The notes beneath the pieces are model-generated. The model did no database searches. It was given only the letters and a program-made list of their open reading frames with translations, and was not told the DNA's origin. The position numbers and the translations under genes are program-made. Shown piece by piece: positions 42,768-51,332 of a stretch of DNA of 64,000 nt. Origin of the DNA: Solirubrobacter sp963837485 (GTDB lineage Bacteria > Actinomycetota > Thermoleophilia > Solirubrobacterales > Solirubrobacteraceae); assembly GCA_963837485.1 (NCBI GenBank), contig CAWINP010000007.1, forward strand, positions 124,001 through 188,000, written 5' to 3'. Each line of letters starts with the position of its first letter. Within the stretch, counting starts at the first letter, position 1.

Positions 42768-43436
42768 CTAGGCAGCACGGAGGTAAGCGAGAACCGCCAG
42801 CACGCGCCGGTGGTCCTCCACCGTCGGGGCGAGGTCGAGCTTGGAGAAGATCGACGTCACGTGCTTCTCGACGGCGCGCTCGGTCACGACCAGCGCCTCG
42901 GCGATCGCGGCGTTGGAGCGCCCCTCGGCCATCAGCCCCAGCACCTCGCGCTCGCGCGCGGTGAGGCCCTCCAGCGGGTCCTCGCGGCGACGGCGGCCGA
43001 GCAGCAGCGCGACCACCTCCGGATCCAGCGCCGAGCCGCCGCCGGCGACGCGGCGCACCGCGTCGGTGAACGTGTCCACGTCGGCCACCCGGTCCTTGAG
43101 CAGGTAGCCGGTGCTCTCGGTCGACTCCGACAGCAGGTCGAGCGCGTAGGCCTCCTCGACGTACTGGCTCAGCACCAGCACGCCGGTGCCGGGGTGCTCG
43201 GCGCGAATCCGGCGCGCGGCCACCAGCCCCTCGTCGGTGTGGCTGGGTGGCATCCGCACGTCGATCACCGCGACGTCGGGCTTGTGGGCGCCGACCTTGC
43301 GCATCAGGTCCTCGGCGTCCCCGGCCTGGCCGGCGACCTCGAAGCCCGAGTCCTCGAGCAGGCGGCACAGGCCCTCGCGCAACAGCACGGAGTCCTCGGC
43401 GACGACGACCTTCAATGGGGCTTCAGCGGCATTCAT
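42768..43436 (-). CDS. NarL/LuxR-family response regulator
   Basis: 222 residues from ATG 43436. The receiver domain has VVAEDSVLLREGL, the phospho-Asp in VIDVRMPPSHTDEG and the Lys in YLLKDRV. The C-terminal GerE helix-turn-helix is LTAREREVLGLMAEGRSNAAIAEALVVTERAVEKHV. The start overlaps the histidine-kinase stop (ATGA). It is the output protein of the three-gene system. Confidence 0.95.
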   Translation of the reverse strand: MNAAEAPLKVVVAEDSVLLREGLCRLLEDSGFEVAGQAGDAEDLMRKVGAHKPDVAVIDVRMPPSHTDEGLVAARRIRAEHPGTGVLVLSQYVEEAYALDLLSESTESTGYLLKDRVADVDTFTDAVRRVAGGGSALDPEVVALLLGRRRREDPLEGLTAREREVLGLMAEGRSNAAIAEALVVTERAVEKHVTSIFSKLDLAPTVEDHRRVLAVLAYLRAA

Positions 43437-45175
43437 ACGGGGATCTCGGCCCGGAGAATAGTTCCTGCGCCCGGCGGCGAGTCGAGCGACAGCGATCCGT
43501 CGAGCGCTCCGACCCGGTCGGCGAGGCCGTGCAGGCCCGATCCGCGCGCCGGATCCGCGCCCCCGACGCCGTCGTCGCGGACCTCCACCTCGGCGTGGCC
43601 GTTGGTGCGCCGCACCGCCACCGTCGCCTCGCTCGCGTCGGCGTACTTGGCCACATTCGTGAGCGCTTCGGCGATCACGAAGTAGGCCGCGGCCTCGACC
43701 GCCGCGGGCAGCCGCTCGCCCGGGACCTCGACCACCCGCACCGGCAGCGGCGAGCGGACGGCCAGCGCCTCGACCGCCGCCTGAAGTCCGCGATCCGACA
43801 ACACGGCCGGGTGGATGCCGCGCGCGAGCTCGCGCAACTCGTCCAGCGCGGTCGCCAGCTCGTCCTGCGCGGCGGCGACGAGCTCCTCGGCCTTCTCGGG
43901 AGCCTTGTAGATCTTGCCCTGGGCCATCCGCAGCGTGAGCGAGAGCGCCACGAGCCGCTGCTGGGCGCCGTCGTGCAGGTTGCGCTCGAGCCGGCGGCGC
44001 TCGGCGAGGCCGGCGTCGACGATCCGTGCGCGCGAGCGGCTGAGGTCCTCCAGCCGGGCGGCCAGCGCGGCCTCCAGGCGCTCGTTCTGCACGGCCAGGC
44101 CCGCCGCCGCGGCAACCGAGCTCAGGGTCCCGGGCGTGTCGGCCAGGCTCACGTCGTGCACGATCGCACCGACGCGCTCGCCCTCGTGCTCGACGGGCGT
44201 CCACATCCGGCTGGGATCGCCCGGCGCGGGCAGCTCGGCCGGCTTGCCCTTGCGGTCGACCCAGCGGCCGTCGATCCAATAGATGAGCTTCAGCGACGGA
44301 TCCTCGAGCGCCTGGGCGAGCAGACCGCGCAGGCCGTCGGTCCCGGGCGCCGCGCCGAGGCGCCGCAGCAGCGCGCCGACGGCGTCGGCGCGCGCCACGC
44401 GGCTGCGCAGCAGCCCGAAGAGGAACGCGAACGGGACCGACGCGAACACGAGCCGGCTCGCCCACGCGAGCACGTCGGTCAGCGAGCCCATGCCGGTGAG
44501 GATCGACGCGCTGAACGTGCCGGCCACGAGCACCATCAGCGCGAACCCCGACCACAGCAGCGGCGCCATCGTGCGCCGCTGCGGCGGGGTCGCCGCGCGC
44601 CAGCGCTCCACCAGCACCCAGAGGATGTAGATCACGACGCCGACGGCGAGCGCGTTCACGGCGGCGTCGAGCGCGTTGCCGAGCTGCTCGTTGCCGGAGA
44701 CCTGGATCGCCGACGGCGGGCAGCAGCCGTCGCGCTGGGCGTCGAAGCCGAACATCAGCGCCGGCAGCGGCCCGAGGATCGAGAGCGCGTAGCCGAACCA
44801 CACCAGGCGCCGCCGCGACGGGTTCGTGACGCGCCCGTCTGGATAGCTGAGCAGGAGGTGCAGGAACGCCGCCAGGTAGAGGTGCGAGAGCAGGATCGCG
44901 ACCGTGAACGCGACGTCGTCGTTGGCGGACACGAACGCGTGCAGCAGCCACGCGAAGCCGACCCAGGTCATGAGCGCGCCGAAGCGGTTCTCCGGCCGCC
45001 GCCACCACACGTACAGGCCGGTGCCGATCCAGGATGCGCCGATCGCGAGCGTCAGCGCGGCGACGAGGCCGCGGTGGTCCTCGTAATCGGAGCCGAGGAT
45101 GACGGCAGCGCCGAGCAGCCCCAGGAGAAGGGCGGCGAGCGCCAGCGATGCCAGCGCGCGGGTGGGTTGTGTCAA
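43433..45175 (-). CDS. Membrane histidine kinase, NarL-partner (HisKA_3) type
   Basis: 580 residues. About seven N-terminal membrane helices (1-280), a GAF-like linker (290-370), the HisKA_3 dimerisation helix with the phospho-His in RNLHDGAQQRL, and a HATPase_c domain (NVAKYADAS, DDGVGGADP, GSGLHGLADRV). The start is TTG 45175, overlapping the receiver gene stop (TTGA). The many-helix sensor suggests a membrane or envelope signal. It phosphorylates the LuxR regulator. Confidence 0.94.
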   Translation of the reverse strand: MTQPTRALASLALAALLLGLLGAAVILGSDYEDHRGLVAALTLAIGASWIGTGLYVWWRRPENRFGALMTWVGFAWLLHAFVSANDDVAFTVAILLSHLYLAAFLHLLLSYPDGRVTNPSRRRLVWFGYALSILGPLPALMFGFDAQRDGCCPPSAIQVSGNEQLGNALDAAVNALAVGVVIYILWVLVERWRAATPPQRRTMAPLLWSGFALMVLVAGTFSASILTGMGSLTDVLAWASRLVFASVPFAFLFGLLRSRVARADAVGALLRRLGAAPGTDGLRGLLAQALEDPSLKLIYWIDGRWVDRKGKPAELPAPGDPSRMWTPVEHEGERVGAIVHDVSLADTPGTLSSVAAAAGLAVQNERLEAALAARLEDLSRSRARIVDAGLAERRRLERNLHDGAQQRLVALSLTLRMAQGKIYKAPEKAEELVAAAQDELATALDELRELARGIHPAVLSDRGLQAAVEALAVRSPLPVRVVEVPGERLPAAVEAAAYFVIAEALTNVAKYADASEATVAVRRTNGHAEVEVRDDGVGGADPARGSGLHGLADRVGALDGSLSLDSPPGAGTILRAEIPV

Positions 45176-45531
45176 AGGAGCAGCTCCTGAACGCGCTCCC
45201 CGGACAGCTCGGCCTTCGGCACGAACCCGCGCGCGCCGGAGCGCGACACGAGCGGCCCGAAGTCCGAAGAATCGCGGCTGGAGACGAGGATCACGGCAGG
45301 CGAGTCGGGATGACCCGTGATGCGCGCCGCGACGTCGAAGCCGTCGATGTCCGGAAGCTGCACGTCCAGGAGGACGAGCTGCGGACGCAGCCGATAGGCC
45401 TCAACGACGGCGCTTGCGCCGTCCACGGCCTCGCCGATGACCTGGAAGCCCTCCGACTCCAGGAGGACACGGGCACTCGCCCGGAAGGACGGGTGGTCGT
45501 CGACGATGAGGACGGTGCAGTCCACGTTCAC
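45172..45531 (-). CDS. Stand-alone receiver-domain protein
   Basis: 119 residues from GTG 45531 (VNVDCTVLIVDDHPSFRASARVLL). It is a complete receiver (DD pair, phospho-Asp in VLLDVQLPDIDG, Lys in GFVPKAEL) without an output domain. It is coupled to the histidine kinase by TTGA. Possible roles are a phosphate sink, a competitor of the LuxR regulator or an allosteric partner. A longer start at 45597 would overlap rpe. Confidence 0.87.
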   Translation of the reverse strand: MNVDCTVLIVDDHPSFRASARVLLESEGFQVIGEAVDGASAVVEAYRLRPQLVLLDVQLPDIDGFDVAARITGHPDSPAVILVSSRDSSDFGPLVSRSGARGFVPKAELSGERVQELLL

Positions 45532-45561
45532 GATTCTCGTCGGGGCGGATACTCCTTCACA

Positions 45562-45575
45562 TACGGCTGGCCGTA
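45562..45575. promoter_or_regulatory. Short palindrome upstream of the two-component operon
   Basis: TACGGC and GCCGTA with a 2-base spacer lie about 30 bases before the receiver gene's start, in the gap to rpe. It could be a binding site of the LuxR regulator for autoregulation; weak evidence. Confidence 0.3.
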
Positions 45576-45593
45576 CATGTGCTGAAGACCAGC

Positions 45594-46274
45594 TCAAGGG
45601 GTAGGTGGCCCGGCTATGGCCGCCGCGAGCTCATTGACCTTGCTCGCGGGATCGGGCGCGCCGAACACCGCGGTGCCCGCGACGAACACCGTCGCGCCGG
45701 CCGCGGCGCAGCGGCGCGCCGTGTCGGTGTCGATGCCGCCGTCGACCTCGAGCGCGACCGACGGCCCGAGCAGCACGTGCAGCCGCTCGAGCTTGCCGAT
45801 CGAGCCCTCCAGGAACGACTGGCCGCCCCAGCCGGGGTTGACCGTCATGCAGAGGACCATGTCGACATCGCCGGCGATCTCCGCGACGGCGTCGACCGGC
45901 GTCGCGGGGTTGAGCGCGACCGAGGCCAGGCAGCCGGCTTCGTGGACGGCCTGCACGGCGTAGTGCAGGTGCGGGGTCGCTTCCACGTGGACGGTGATCG
46001 AGTCCGCGCCGGCCGTGGCGAACGCCTCGATCTGGCGCTCCGGGCGCTCGATCATCAGGTGCACGTCGACCGCCGCGCCGGCGTGGTGGACCTGCTCGGC
46101 GATCGCCTCCACGGCCAGCGGCCCCATCGTGATCGGCGGCACGAAGTGACCGTCCATCACGTCGACGTGGATCACCGTGGCACCGCTCCCGAGCACGATG
46201 CCGACCTGCTCGGACAGGTGCCCGAAGTCCGCGGCGAGGATCGAAGGCGCGACTCCCCGTAGACGCTCGCGCAT
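45594..46274 (-). CDS. rpe: Ribulose-phosphate 3-epimerase
   Basis: 226 residues from ATG 46274. TIM-barrel motifs: APSILAADFGHL, VIHVDVMDGHFVPP, VDVHLMIERPE, MTVNPGWGGQSF and VDGGIDTDTA. It interconverts ribulose-5-P and xylulose-5-P in the pentose-phosphate pathway. The start overlaps the zinc-ribbon gene's stop by one base. Conserved rsmB-rpe context. Confidence 0.97.
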   Translation of the reverse strand: MRERLRGVAPSILAADFGHLSEQVGIVLGSGATVIHVDVMDGHFVPPITMGPLAVEAIAEQVHHAGAAVDVHLMIERPERQIEAFATAGADSITVHVEATPHLHYAVQAVHEAGCLASVALNPATPVDAVAEIAGDVDMVLCMTVNPGWGGQSFLEGSIGKLERLHVLLGPSVALEVDGGIDTDTARRCAAAGATVFVAGTAVFGAPDPASKVNELAAAIAGPPTP

Positions 46275-46501
46275 CAGATCGTGGTCAGCATCGATGCCTG
46301 GCAGTGGCCACAGATGTACAGCGCCGTGTTCGACATGCGCACGATCGTCGAGTGCTCGCCGCAGTTCGGGCACACGGAGCGCAGCTCGAACCGCTGCAGG
46401 CAGTTCACGCAGCGGTAGCGGCCGGGCAGGTTCGTCGGCCGCAGCCACGGCTCGTGGCAGGACGGGCAGACGGCGCCCAGGTCGACGTCGGGCTTGCTCA
46501 C
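46274..46501 (-). CDS. Small double zinc-ribbon protein (YfgJ-like)
   Basis: 75 residues with four CxxC pairs: CPSC, CVNC, CPNC and CGHC. The spacing resembles YfgJ/DUF1407 zinc-ribbon proteins. The start GTG 46501 overlaps the rsmB stop (GTGA), and its own stop touches the rpe start. Function unknown; the tight position between rsmB and rpe suggests a translation-linked role. Confidence 0.82.
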   Translation of the reverse strand: MSKPDVDLGAVCPSCHEPWLRPTNLPGRYRCVNCLQRFELRSVCPNCGEHSTIVRMSNTALYICGHCQASMLTTI

Positions 46502-47856
46502 AGGCGGTTCAGCCTCGCGATATAGAAGCCGTCGGTGCGGTCGCGGTGTGGGAGCGTCTGCAGGGCGTACGGCATGGTCGGATGCTTCCAGGCGGGTGAG
46601 TCGATTCCTAGATCCACCGCCACGAACTCTTCACGGATGGCCAGGAACGCCTCAACGACGCGCTCGTTCTCGATGGGCGAGATCGTGCAGGTCGAGTAGA
46701 CCAGGCTACCGCCCGGGCGAACCGCGTCCGCTCCGGCGGCCAGGATGCGGGCCTGCAGCTCGGCCAGCGCCTCCGGCCGGCCCGCCTTCCGCCAGCGCGC
46801 GTCGGGGCGCGACGCGAGCGTGCCGAGGTCGCTGCAGGGCGGGTCGACGAGCACGCGGTCGTAGGTCTCGGACTGCGGCTCGGCCGCATCGGCGACGCGC
46901 ACGTCGATGATCGCTACGCCCATTCGGGCGGCCGTGCGGCGCAGCGCGTCGGCGCGGCCGGGGTGACGCTCGACGGCGACGATCTCGCCCTCGTCGCGCA
47001 TCAGCGCGGCGAGGTGGGTGGTCTTGCCTCCGGGCGCGGCGCAGAGGTCGAGCACCCGCTCGCCGGGCTGCGGGTCCAGCGCGCGGCTCACCGCCATCGC
47101 CGCGCGCGACTGCGGCATGAACAGGCCCTGCTCCCACTCGGGGCTCGAGAAGGCGTCAAACGGCGCGTCAAGGATCAGCGCGTCGCCCTCGACGCGGCCG
47201 GGAATCCGCTCCGCAAGCTCGGTTGCGGTCAGGCGAAGGGTGTTGGCCCGAAGGACCGCCTCCGCGGGCTGGTTGTCGGCGGCGAGCAGCGCTCGGGCGT
47301 CCGCGGGCCCCAGCGACTCGAACCAGAGCCGGGCGATCCACTCGGGGTGGGAGTGCTTGAGCGCGGCCTGCTCGGGCGTCTCGTCGGGCAGCTGCTCGAC
47401 GATGCCGCGCGCCTCGCGCGCGGCACGGCGCAGGACGGCGTTGACGAGGCCGGCGCCGCGCGGGGCGTCGGCCTTGGCCAGCTCGACCGACTCGCCGACC
47501 GCCGCGTGCGCGGGTATGCGATCCAGATACGCGAGCTGGAAGACGCCGAGGCGCAGCGCCGCGCGCACGGCGGGCTCGAGCTTGCGTCCTGCGGTCAGGC
47601 GCTCGATCACATGGTCGAGCGTCGCCGCCCGCTGGACGGTCCCGAACGCGAGCTGGGTGGCCAGCGCGCGCTCGCGCGCGACCAGCCGCAGCCGGCGCGC
47701 CTCGCCATGCAGAGCGCGGTCGGCCCACGCGTCCTGCTCGAACACGCGGCGCACGACCGCGTACGCGACCGCCCGGGCCGGCGCGACCGGAGAGGCCTCG
47801 CCGCGCGGGCTCGTTTCGCTCGGACGATCGCCCTGGGGGCGATTGTCCCGGCTCAT
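46498..47856 (-). CDS. rsmB: 16S rRNA (cytosine967-C5)-methyltransferase
   Basis: 452 residues. The N-terminal NusB-like domain (30-165) is followed by the methyltransferase: VLDLCAAPGGKTTHLAAL, DPPCSDLGTLASRPDARW with the catalytic Cys, and STCTISPIENE with the second Cys. It modifies C967 of 16S rRNA. It belongs to the fmt-rsmB-rpe order, here separated from fmt by a plus-strand surface-protein gene. Confidence 0.97.
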   Translation of the reverse strand: MSRDNRPQGDRPSETSPRGEASPVAPARAVAYAVVRRVFEQDAWADRALHGEARRLRLVARERALATQLAFGTVQRAATLDHVIERLTAGRKLEPAVRAALRLGVFQLAYLDRIPAHAAVGESVELAKADAPRGAGLVNAVLRRAAREARGIVEQLPDETPEQAALKHSHPEWIARLWFESLGPADARALLAADNQPAEAVLRANTLRLTATELAERIPGRVEGDALILDAPFDAFSSPEWEQGLFMPQSRAAMAVSRALDPQPGERVLDLCAAPGGKTTHLAALMRDEGEIVAVERHPGRADALRRTAARMGVAIIDVRVADAAEPQSETYDRVLVDPPCSDLGTLASRPDARWRKAGRPEALAELQARILAAGADAVRPGGSLVYSTCTISPIENERVVEAFLAIREEFVAVDLGIDSPAWKHPTMPYALQTLPHRDRTDGFYIARLNRL

Positions 47857-48197
47857 CGCTTGGCCATGTGGGTGGGTTCTCTCACGGATTGAACGGGTAG
47901 TTGCGACGCGCCAGTCTTGTAGCGAGCGTGATGCTGTGATTGGGTGTGTTCGTCGTCATCCGGATGCTCTGCCAGGGGGGTGGAGCAGGGTCACGCCGGT
48001 GGCGAAGAATCGCCCACCTCATACAGAGGTCCGTTTTCCGGTCCGTACCTCAAGTTGCAAAGTCCGCTGTTTGCGGCCGTTTCGCAGGATGCTCGAACGT
48101 TCGTCCAGAACCGCTTCAGTCGGCTCAATTTCTGCCCGAGGGGCTAATGGAACCCGTACAACATGCCGACACTGGCCACGGAAGGGGAAGCCAGATC
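47857..48197. other. Divergent regulatory region between rsmB and the TSP3 protein gene
   Basis: About 340 bases, less GC-rich than coding DNA. It includes the imperfect hairpin GGTGGCGA/TCGCCCACC (47998-48018) and an AAGGGGAAG Shine-Dalgarno (48182-48190) before the ATG at 48198. No gene or known riboswitch was seen. A long 5' leader for the surface protein is likely. Confidence 0.5.
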
Positions 48198-49655
48198 ATG
48201 TTGGACACTGACATTCAGAGAGCACAGACAGCACGCGGGACGCGCCCGTCCGCTCTTGGAGATCTTCGCTTGGCGGGCACCGTCGCGACCGGCCTGGTCG
48301 CCGGCACCCTTGGCCTCGGCGCGCTCGCCGCGCCGCTCGTCGGCTGGCGCGACTGGCCGTCCGGGCTGCAGGCCTCCGGCACCACCGGATCGGCCACGCT
48401 CGCCACGCCGACCCCGATCAAGTCGCCCGGCACCAAGCCCGGCGGGAAGTCCGGCGCGCCCACGCGGCCGGCTCCCGGCGGCGCCACCGCGCTCACCGGC
48501 GTGGAGATCGGCGGCACCGGCACCGCCGCCGGCCTCGGCGGCATCGCGCTGACGCCGGCGATCAACACCACGCCGCGCACGCAGCGCTCGACGTCACAGC
48601 GGACCAGCAGCGCCTCGTCGGATGGCGTCTCAGCGACGTTCAACCCAATCAGCTTCACGCCGCCGAACACGACCGACACGGACGGCGACGGCCTGCCCGA
48701 CGTCTACGAGATCGCGCACAACATGAGCGCCACCGATCGCAACGACGGAGCGAGCGACAACGGCGGCGGCATCTCGCGCAGCACCGAGTTCCAGATCCGC
48801 TCCGAGATCGCCAATCCCGACCAGAACGGCGACGGCGTGGTCGACGGCGCCGACGACTCCGATGGCGACGGCATCCCGAACGCCGTCGAGGAGGCCAACG
48901 GGACCAGCGCGTGGAGCGCCGACACCGATAACAACGGCATTCCGGACGGCCAGGAGGACCTCAACGGCAACGGCGTCCCGGACGGGCTCGATTGGCAGCA
49001 GCCCGCGCCGGTCGTCTCGACGCCGCCGGAGACGGCCGCGCCGACGCCGCCCGCCGAGGAGCCCACGCCGCCGCCGGTCGAGGTCACGCCGCCCGCGACG
49101 GCTCCCGAGCCCGAGGCTCCCGAGGCGCCCGCGCCGACGCCCGCCGAGGAGGCTCCCGCCCCGCCGCCCGCCGAGCAGCCGGCCGAACAGCCGCCCGCCG
49201 AGCAGCCGACGGCGGCGCAGCCCGCTGCCGAGTCGGCGCCCGAGACGCCCGCGCCCGAGCCCGAGGCTCCGAAGGCCGAAGCTCCGAAGCCCGAGGCTCC
49301 GAAGGCCGAGGCTCCGAAGGCCGAAGCTCCGAAGGCCGAAACTCCGAAGGCCGAAACTCCGAAGGCCGAAGCTCCGAAGGCCGAAGCTCCGAAGGCCGAG
49401 GCTCCGAAGGCCGAGGCGCCCGCGCCCGAGCCCGAGGCTCCGAAGGCCGAGACGCCCGCGCCAAAGGAGGCTCCGGCCCCCGCGCCGGCTGCCGAGGCTC
49501 CCGCTCCCGCTCCGGCTCCGGCCGCTCCGGCCCCGGCCGCTGCGGCTCCCGCCGCTCCGGCTCCCGCTGCGCCCGAGGCCCCGGCCGCGCAGGCTCCGGC
49601 CGCGGCCGAGGCGCCCGCCAAGCCGGCGAGCGCGACCGACACGCCGCCCTGGTAG
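48198..49655 (+). CDS. Surface protein with thrombospondin type-3 repeats and a Pro/Ala/Glu tail
   Basis: 485 residues. An N-terminal hydrophobic segment (TVATGLVAGTLGLGALAAPLVGW) follows 25 charged residues and is a signal or anchor. Residues 150-270 carry calcium-binding TSP3-type motifs (DTDGDGLPDVYE, DQNGDGVVDGADDSDGDGIPN, DTDNNGIPDGQEDLNGNGVPDG). The last 215 residues are Pro/Ala/Glu/Lys-rich with ten APKAE-type units. The start ATG 48198 has a good AAGGGGAAG site; an earlier ATG at 48147 is less likely. Probably an extracellular, Ca2+-stabilised wall-spanning protein. Confidence 0.85.
   Translation: MLDTDIQRAQTARGTRPSALGDLRLAGTVATGLVAGTLGLGALAAPLVGWRDWPSGLQASGTTGSATLATPTPIKSPGTKPGGKSGAPTRPAPGGATALTGVEIGGTGTAAGLGGIALTPAINTTPRTQRSTSQRTSSASSDGVSATFNPISFTPPNTTDTDGDGLPDVYEIAHNMSATDRNDGASDNGGGISRSTEFQIRSEIANPDQNGDGVVDGADDSDGDGIPNAVEEANGTSAWSADTDNNGIPDGQEDLNGNGVPDGLDWQQPAPVVSTPPETAAPTPPAEEPTPPPVEVTPPATAPEPEAPEAPAPTPAEEAPAPPPAEQPAEQPPAEQPTAAQPAAESAPETPAPEPEAPKAEAPKPEAPKAEAPKAEAPKAETPKAETPKAEAPKAEAPKAEAPKAEAPAPEPEAPKAETPAPKEAPAPAPAAEAPAPAPAPAAPAPAAAAPAAPAPAAPEAPAAQAPAAAEAPAKPASATDTPPW
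49266..49415 (+). repeat. 15-bp tandem repeat in the surface-protein tail
   Basis: Ten units of GCTCCGAAGGCCGAR encode APKAE (two units are TPKAE, one APKPE). The period keeps the frame, so length can vary between strains. Confidence 0.92.
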
Positions 49656-49663
49656 CCAGCTAG

Positions 49664-51322
49664 CTACGTGAACCGCTCGAAGCGGTCGTCGTCCTCGGCG
49701 AGGACGGCGGCCGTCTCGTTCAGCAGGTGGCGCGTGTAGACGCTGTCGGCGTCGGTCTCTTGGAGCGCGTCCAGCGCGGCGTCCTTGACGCTGTCGTCGC
49801 CGCGCACCGCGAGCCCGTGGATCGCCTCCAGGCGGGTGTCCGGGTCGGCGTCCTCGACGCGCGCGGCGAGCGCCTCGCGCAACTCGGGCGTGTCCTGCTC
49901 GGCGAGCGTGCCGAGCGCGAACGTCGCCCAGTCGCGCACGTCGGGGTCGTGGTCGGTCGAGAGCGCGATCAGCGTGTCGAGCGAGCCGTCGGCCGTGCGG
50001 CCGCCGAGCGCGAACGCGACGCCCTCGCGCACGCGCGGGTCGGGATGGGCGCCCTGCTGCAGCAGCCACTCCTGGCCGTGCGGCTCGCCGAGCATCCCGA
50101 ACGCGCACGCGATCGCCTCGATCACCGCGGGGTCGCTCTCGCGCCGCGCCATCTCGGCGAGCGCGTTCGCCTGCTCGACCGGGAACGCGGGCAGCTCCAG
50201 CGTGCCGAGCTGGCCGAGTACGTACGCGGCAAGATCGCGCGCGACGGGGTCCTCGTCGGCGCCGAGCGCGGTCATCGCGTCGAGCACGTCGCGCGTGCCG
50301 CGCGTGATCAGCGCTCCGGCGTACGGGTACCACTCGGCGTCCTCCTCGGCCCACTCATCGCGGGCGAGGGCGAGCAGCTCGCCCAGCTCGCGATCAGGCA
50401 GCGCGGGATCGAGCCTGAACGTGGTCAGCGCCGGGTCGGGGCGGCCGCGCAGCCACTCGGCGGCGCGCATCGGGCGCCCGCCGGGCGGCCGGAGCTCGGT
50501 CAGCTCCAGCGCTCCGCCGTGACAGTCGAGCAGCAGCCGGTCGCCCTCGGTGCGCAGCAGGCCGCCGGCGGGCGCGCGCGTCGGGCCGTCGACCTGCGCG
50601 GCGATCACGCCGAGGAAGCTGCCGTCGGGCAGCGGGAGCCGGGCGCCGATGTGGGGCCTGAGCGCCCGCACGCGGCGCTCCTCCTCCTCGGGCCGGCGCG
50701 TCGGATCCAGCGCGCGGTCGCGCGGCGCGATCTTCTGCGCGTAGGTGACGTGCGCCTCGTCCTGCTCGCGCGGCGTAGGCCGCTCGTCGAGCGCGCGGAC
50801 CAGCAGTTCGGCGCCGAGCGTCTGGAGGCGCTGCGCGAGCGTCCCGTAGTCGTCGTCAGCGTGGATCGGCTCGCTGCCCTGGAGGTAGACCGGCCCGGAG
50901 TCCCAGCCTGCGGTGACGCGCATGATCGAGACGCCGGTCTGCGCGTCGCCGGCCATGATCGCGCGCTCCAGCGGCGCCGCCCCGCGCCAGCGCGGGAGCA
51001 GCGACGGGTGCACGTTGATCATCTCGTAGTCGCTCAGCAGCGGCTCCTTGATCAGCACGCCGTAGGCACACGTGGTGAGGACCTCGGGCTGCGCGCCGGC
51101 GATCTGCCGCAGGATCTCGGGCGCGTGCAGCTCCTCGGGCGCGATCACCTCCAGGCCGAGCTCGCGCGCGGCGAGCGCGACCGGCGTCGGCGCGACCTTC
51201 TGGCCGCGGCCGCGAGGGCGCTCGGGCCGCGTGATCACGAGCCGCGGGCGGTGGGCGGAGTCGGCCAGCCGCCGCAGCACGACGGCCGCGAACTCGGAGG
51301 TGCCGAGGTAGACGTTGCGCAA
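49664..51322 (-). CDS. fmt: Methionyl-tRNA formyltransferase fused to a HEAT-repeat domain
   Basis: 552 residues, versus about 310 for normal Fmt. Residues 1-205 are the formyltransferase (LGTSEFAAVVLRRL, NVHPSLLPRWRGAAPLERA with the catalytic Asn/His, and GWDSGPVYLQ with the Asp). The C-terminal Fmt OB domain runs to about 307. Residues 315-550 are helical HEAT/PBS-lyase-type repeats (DPVARDLAAYVLGQLG, DPAVIEAIACAFGMLG, DPRVREGVAFALGG, DPDVRDWATFALGTL). The frame is continuous. It formylates initiator Met-tRNA; the repeat half may bind a protein or RNA. Followed by def in the usual order. Confidence 0.93.
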   Translation of the reverse strand: MRNVYLGTSEFAAVVLRRLADSAHRPRLVITRPERPRGRGQKVAPTPVALAARELGLEVIAPEELHAPEILRQIAGAQPEVLTTCAYGVLIKEPLLSDYEMINVHPSLLPRWRGAAPLERAIMAGDAQTGVSIMRVTAGWDSGPVYLQGSEPIHADDDYGTLAQRLQTLGAELLVRALDERPTPREQDEAHVTYAQKIAPRDRALDPTRRPEEEERRVRALRPHIGARLPLPDGSFLGVIAAQVDGPTRAPAGGLLRTEGDRLLLDCHGGALELTELRPPGGRPMRAAEWLRGRPDPALTTFRLDPALPDRELGELLALARDEWAEEDAEWYPYAGALITRGTRDVLDAMTALGADEDPVARDLAAYVLGQLGTLELPAFPVEQANALAEMARRESDPAVIEAIACAFGMLGEPHGQEWLLQQGAHPDPRVREGVAFALGGRTADGSLDTLIALSTDHDPDVRDWATFALGTLAEQDTPELREALAARVEDADPDTRLEAIHGLAVRGDDSVKDAALDALQETDADSVYTRHLLNETAAVLAEDDDRFERFT

Positions 51323-51332
51323 CGGGCGGACT

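Noticed and set aside
47857..48197. tRNA or small RNA gene in the leader before the surface-protein gene
   Set aside because: No cloverleaf or anticodon arm could be drawn; only one imperfect hairpin is visible.
48704..49642. 312-codon minus-strand frame opposite the surface-protein gene
   Set aside because: Mirror of the 15-bp repeats; a Gly/Ala/Ser-rich shadow, while the plus frame has TSP3 motifs and a good ribosome site.
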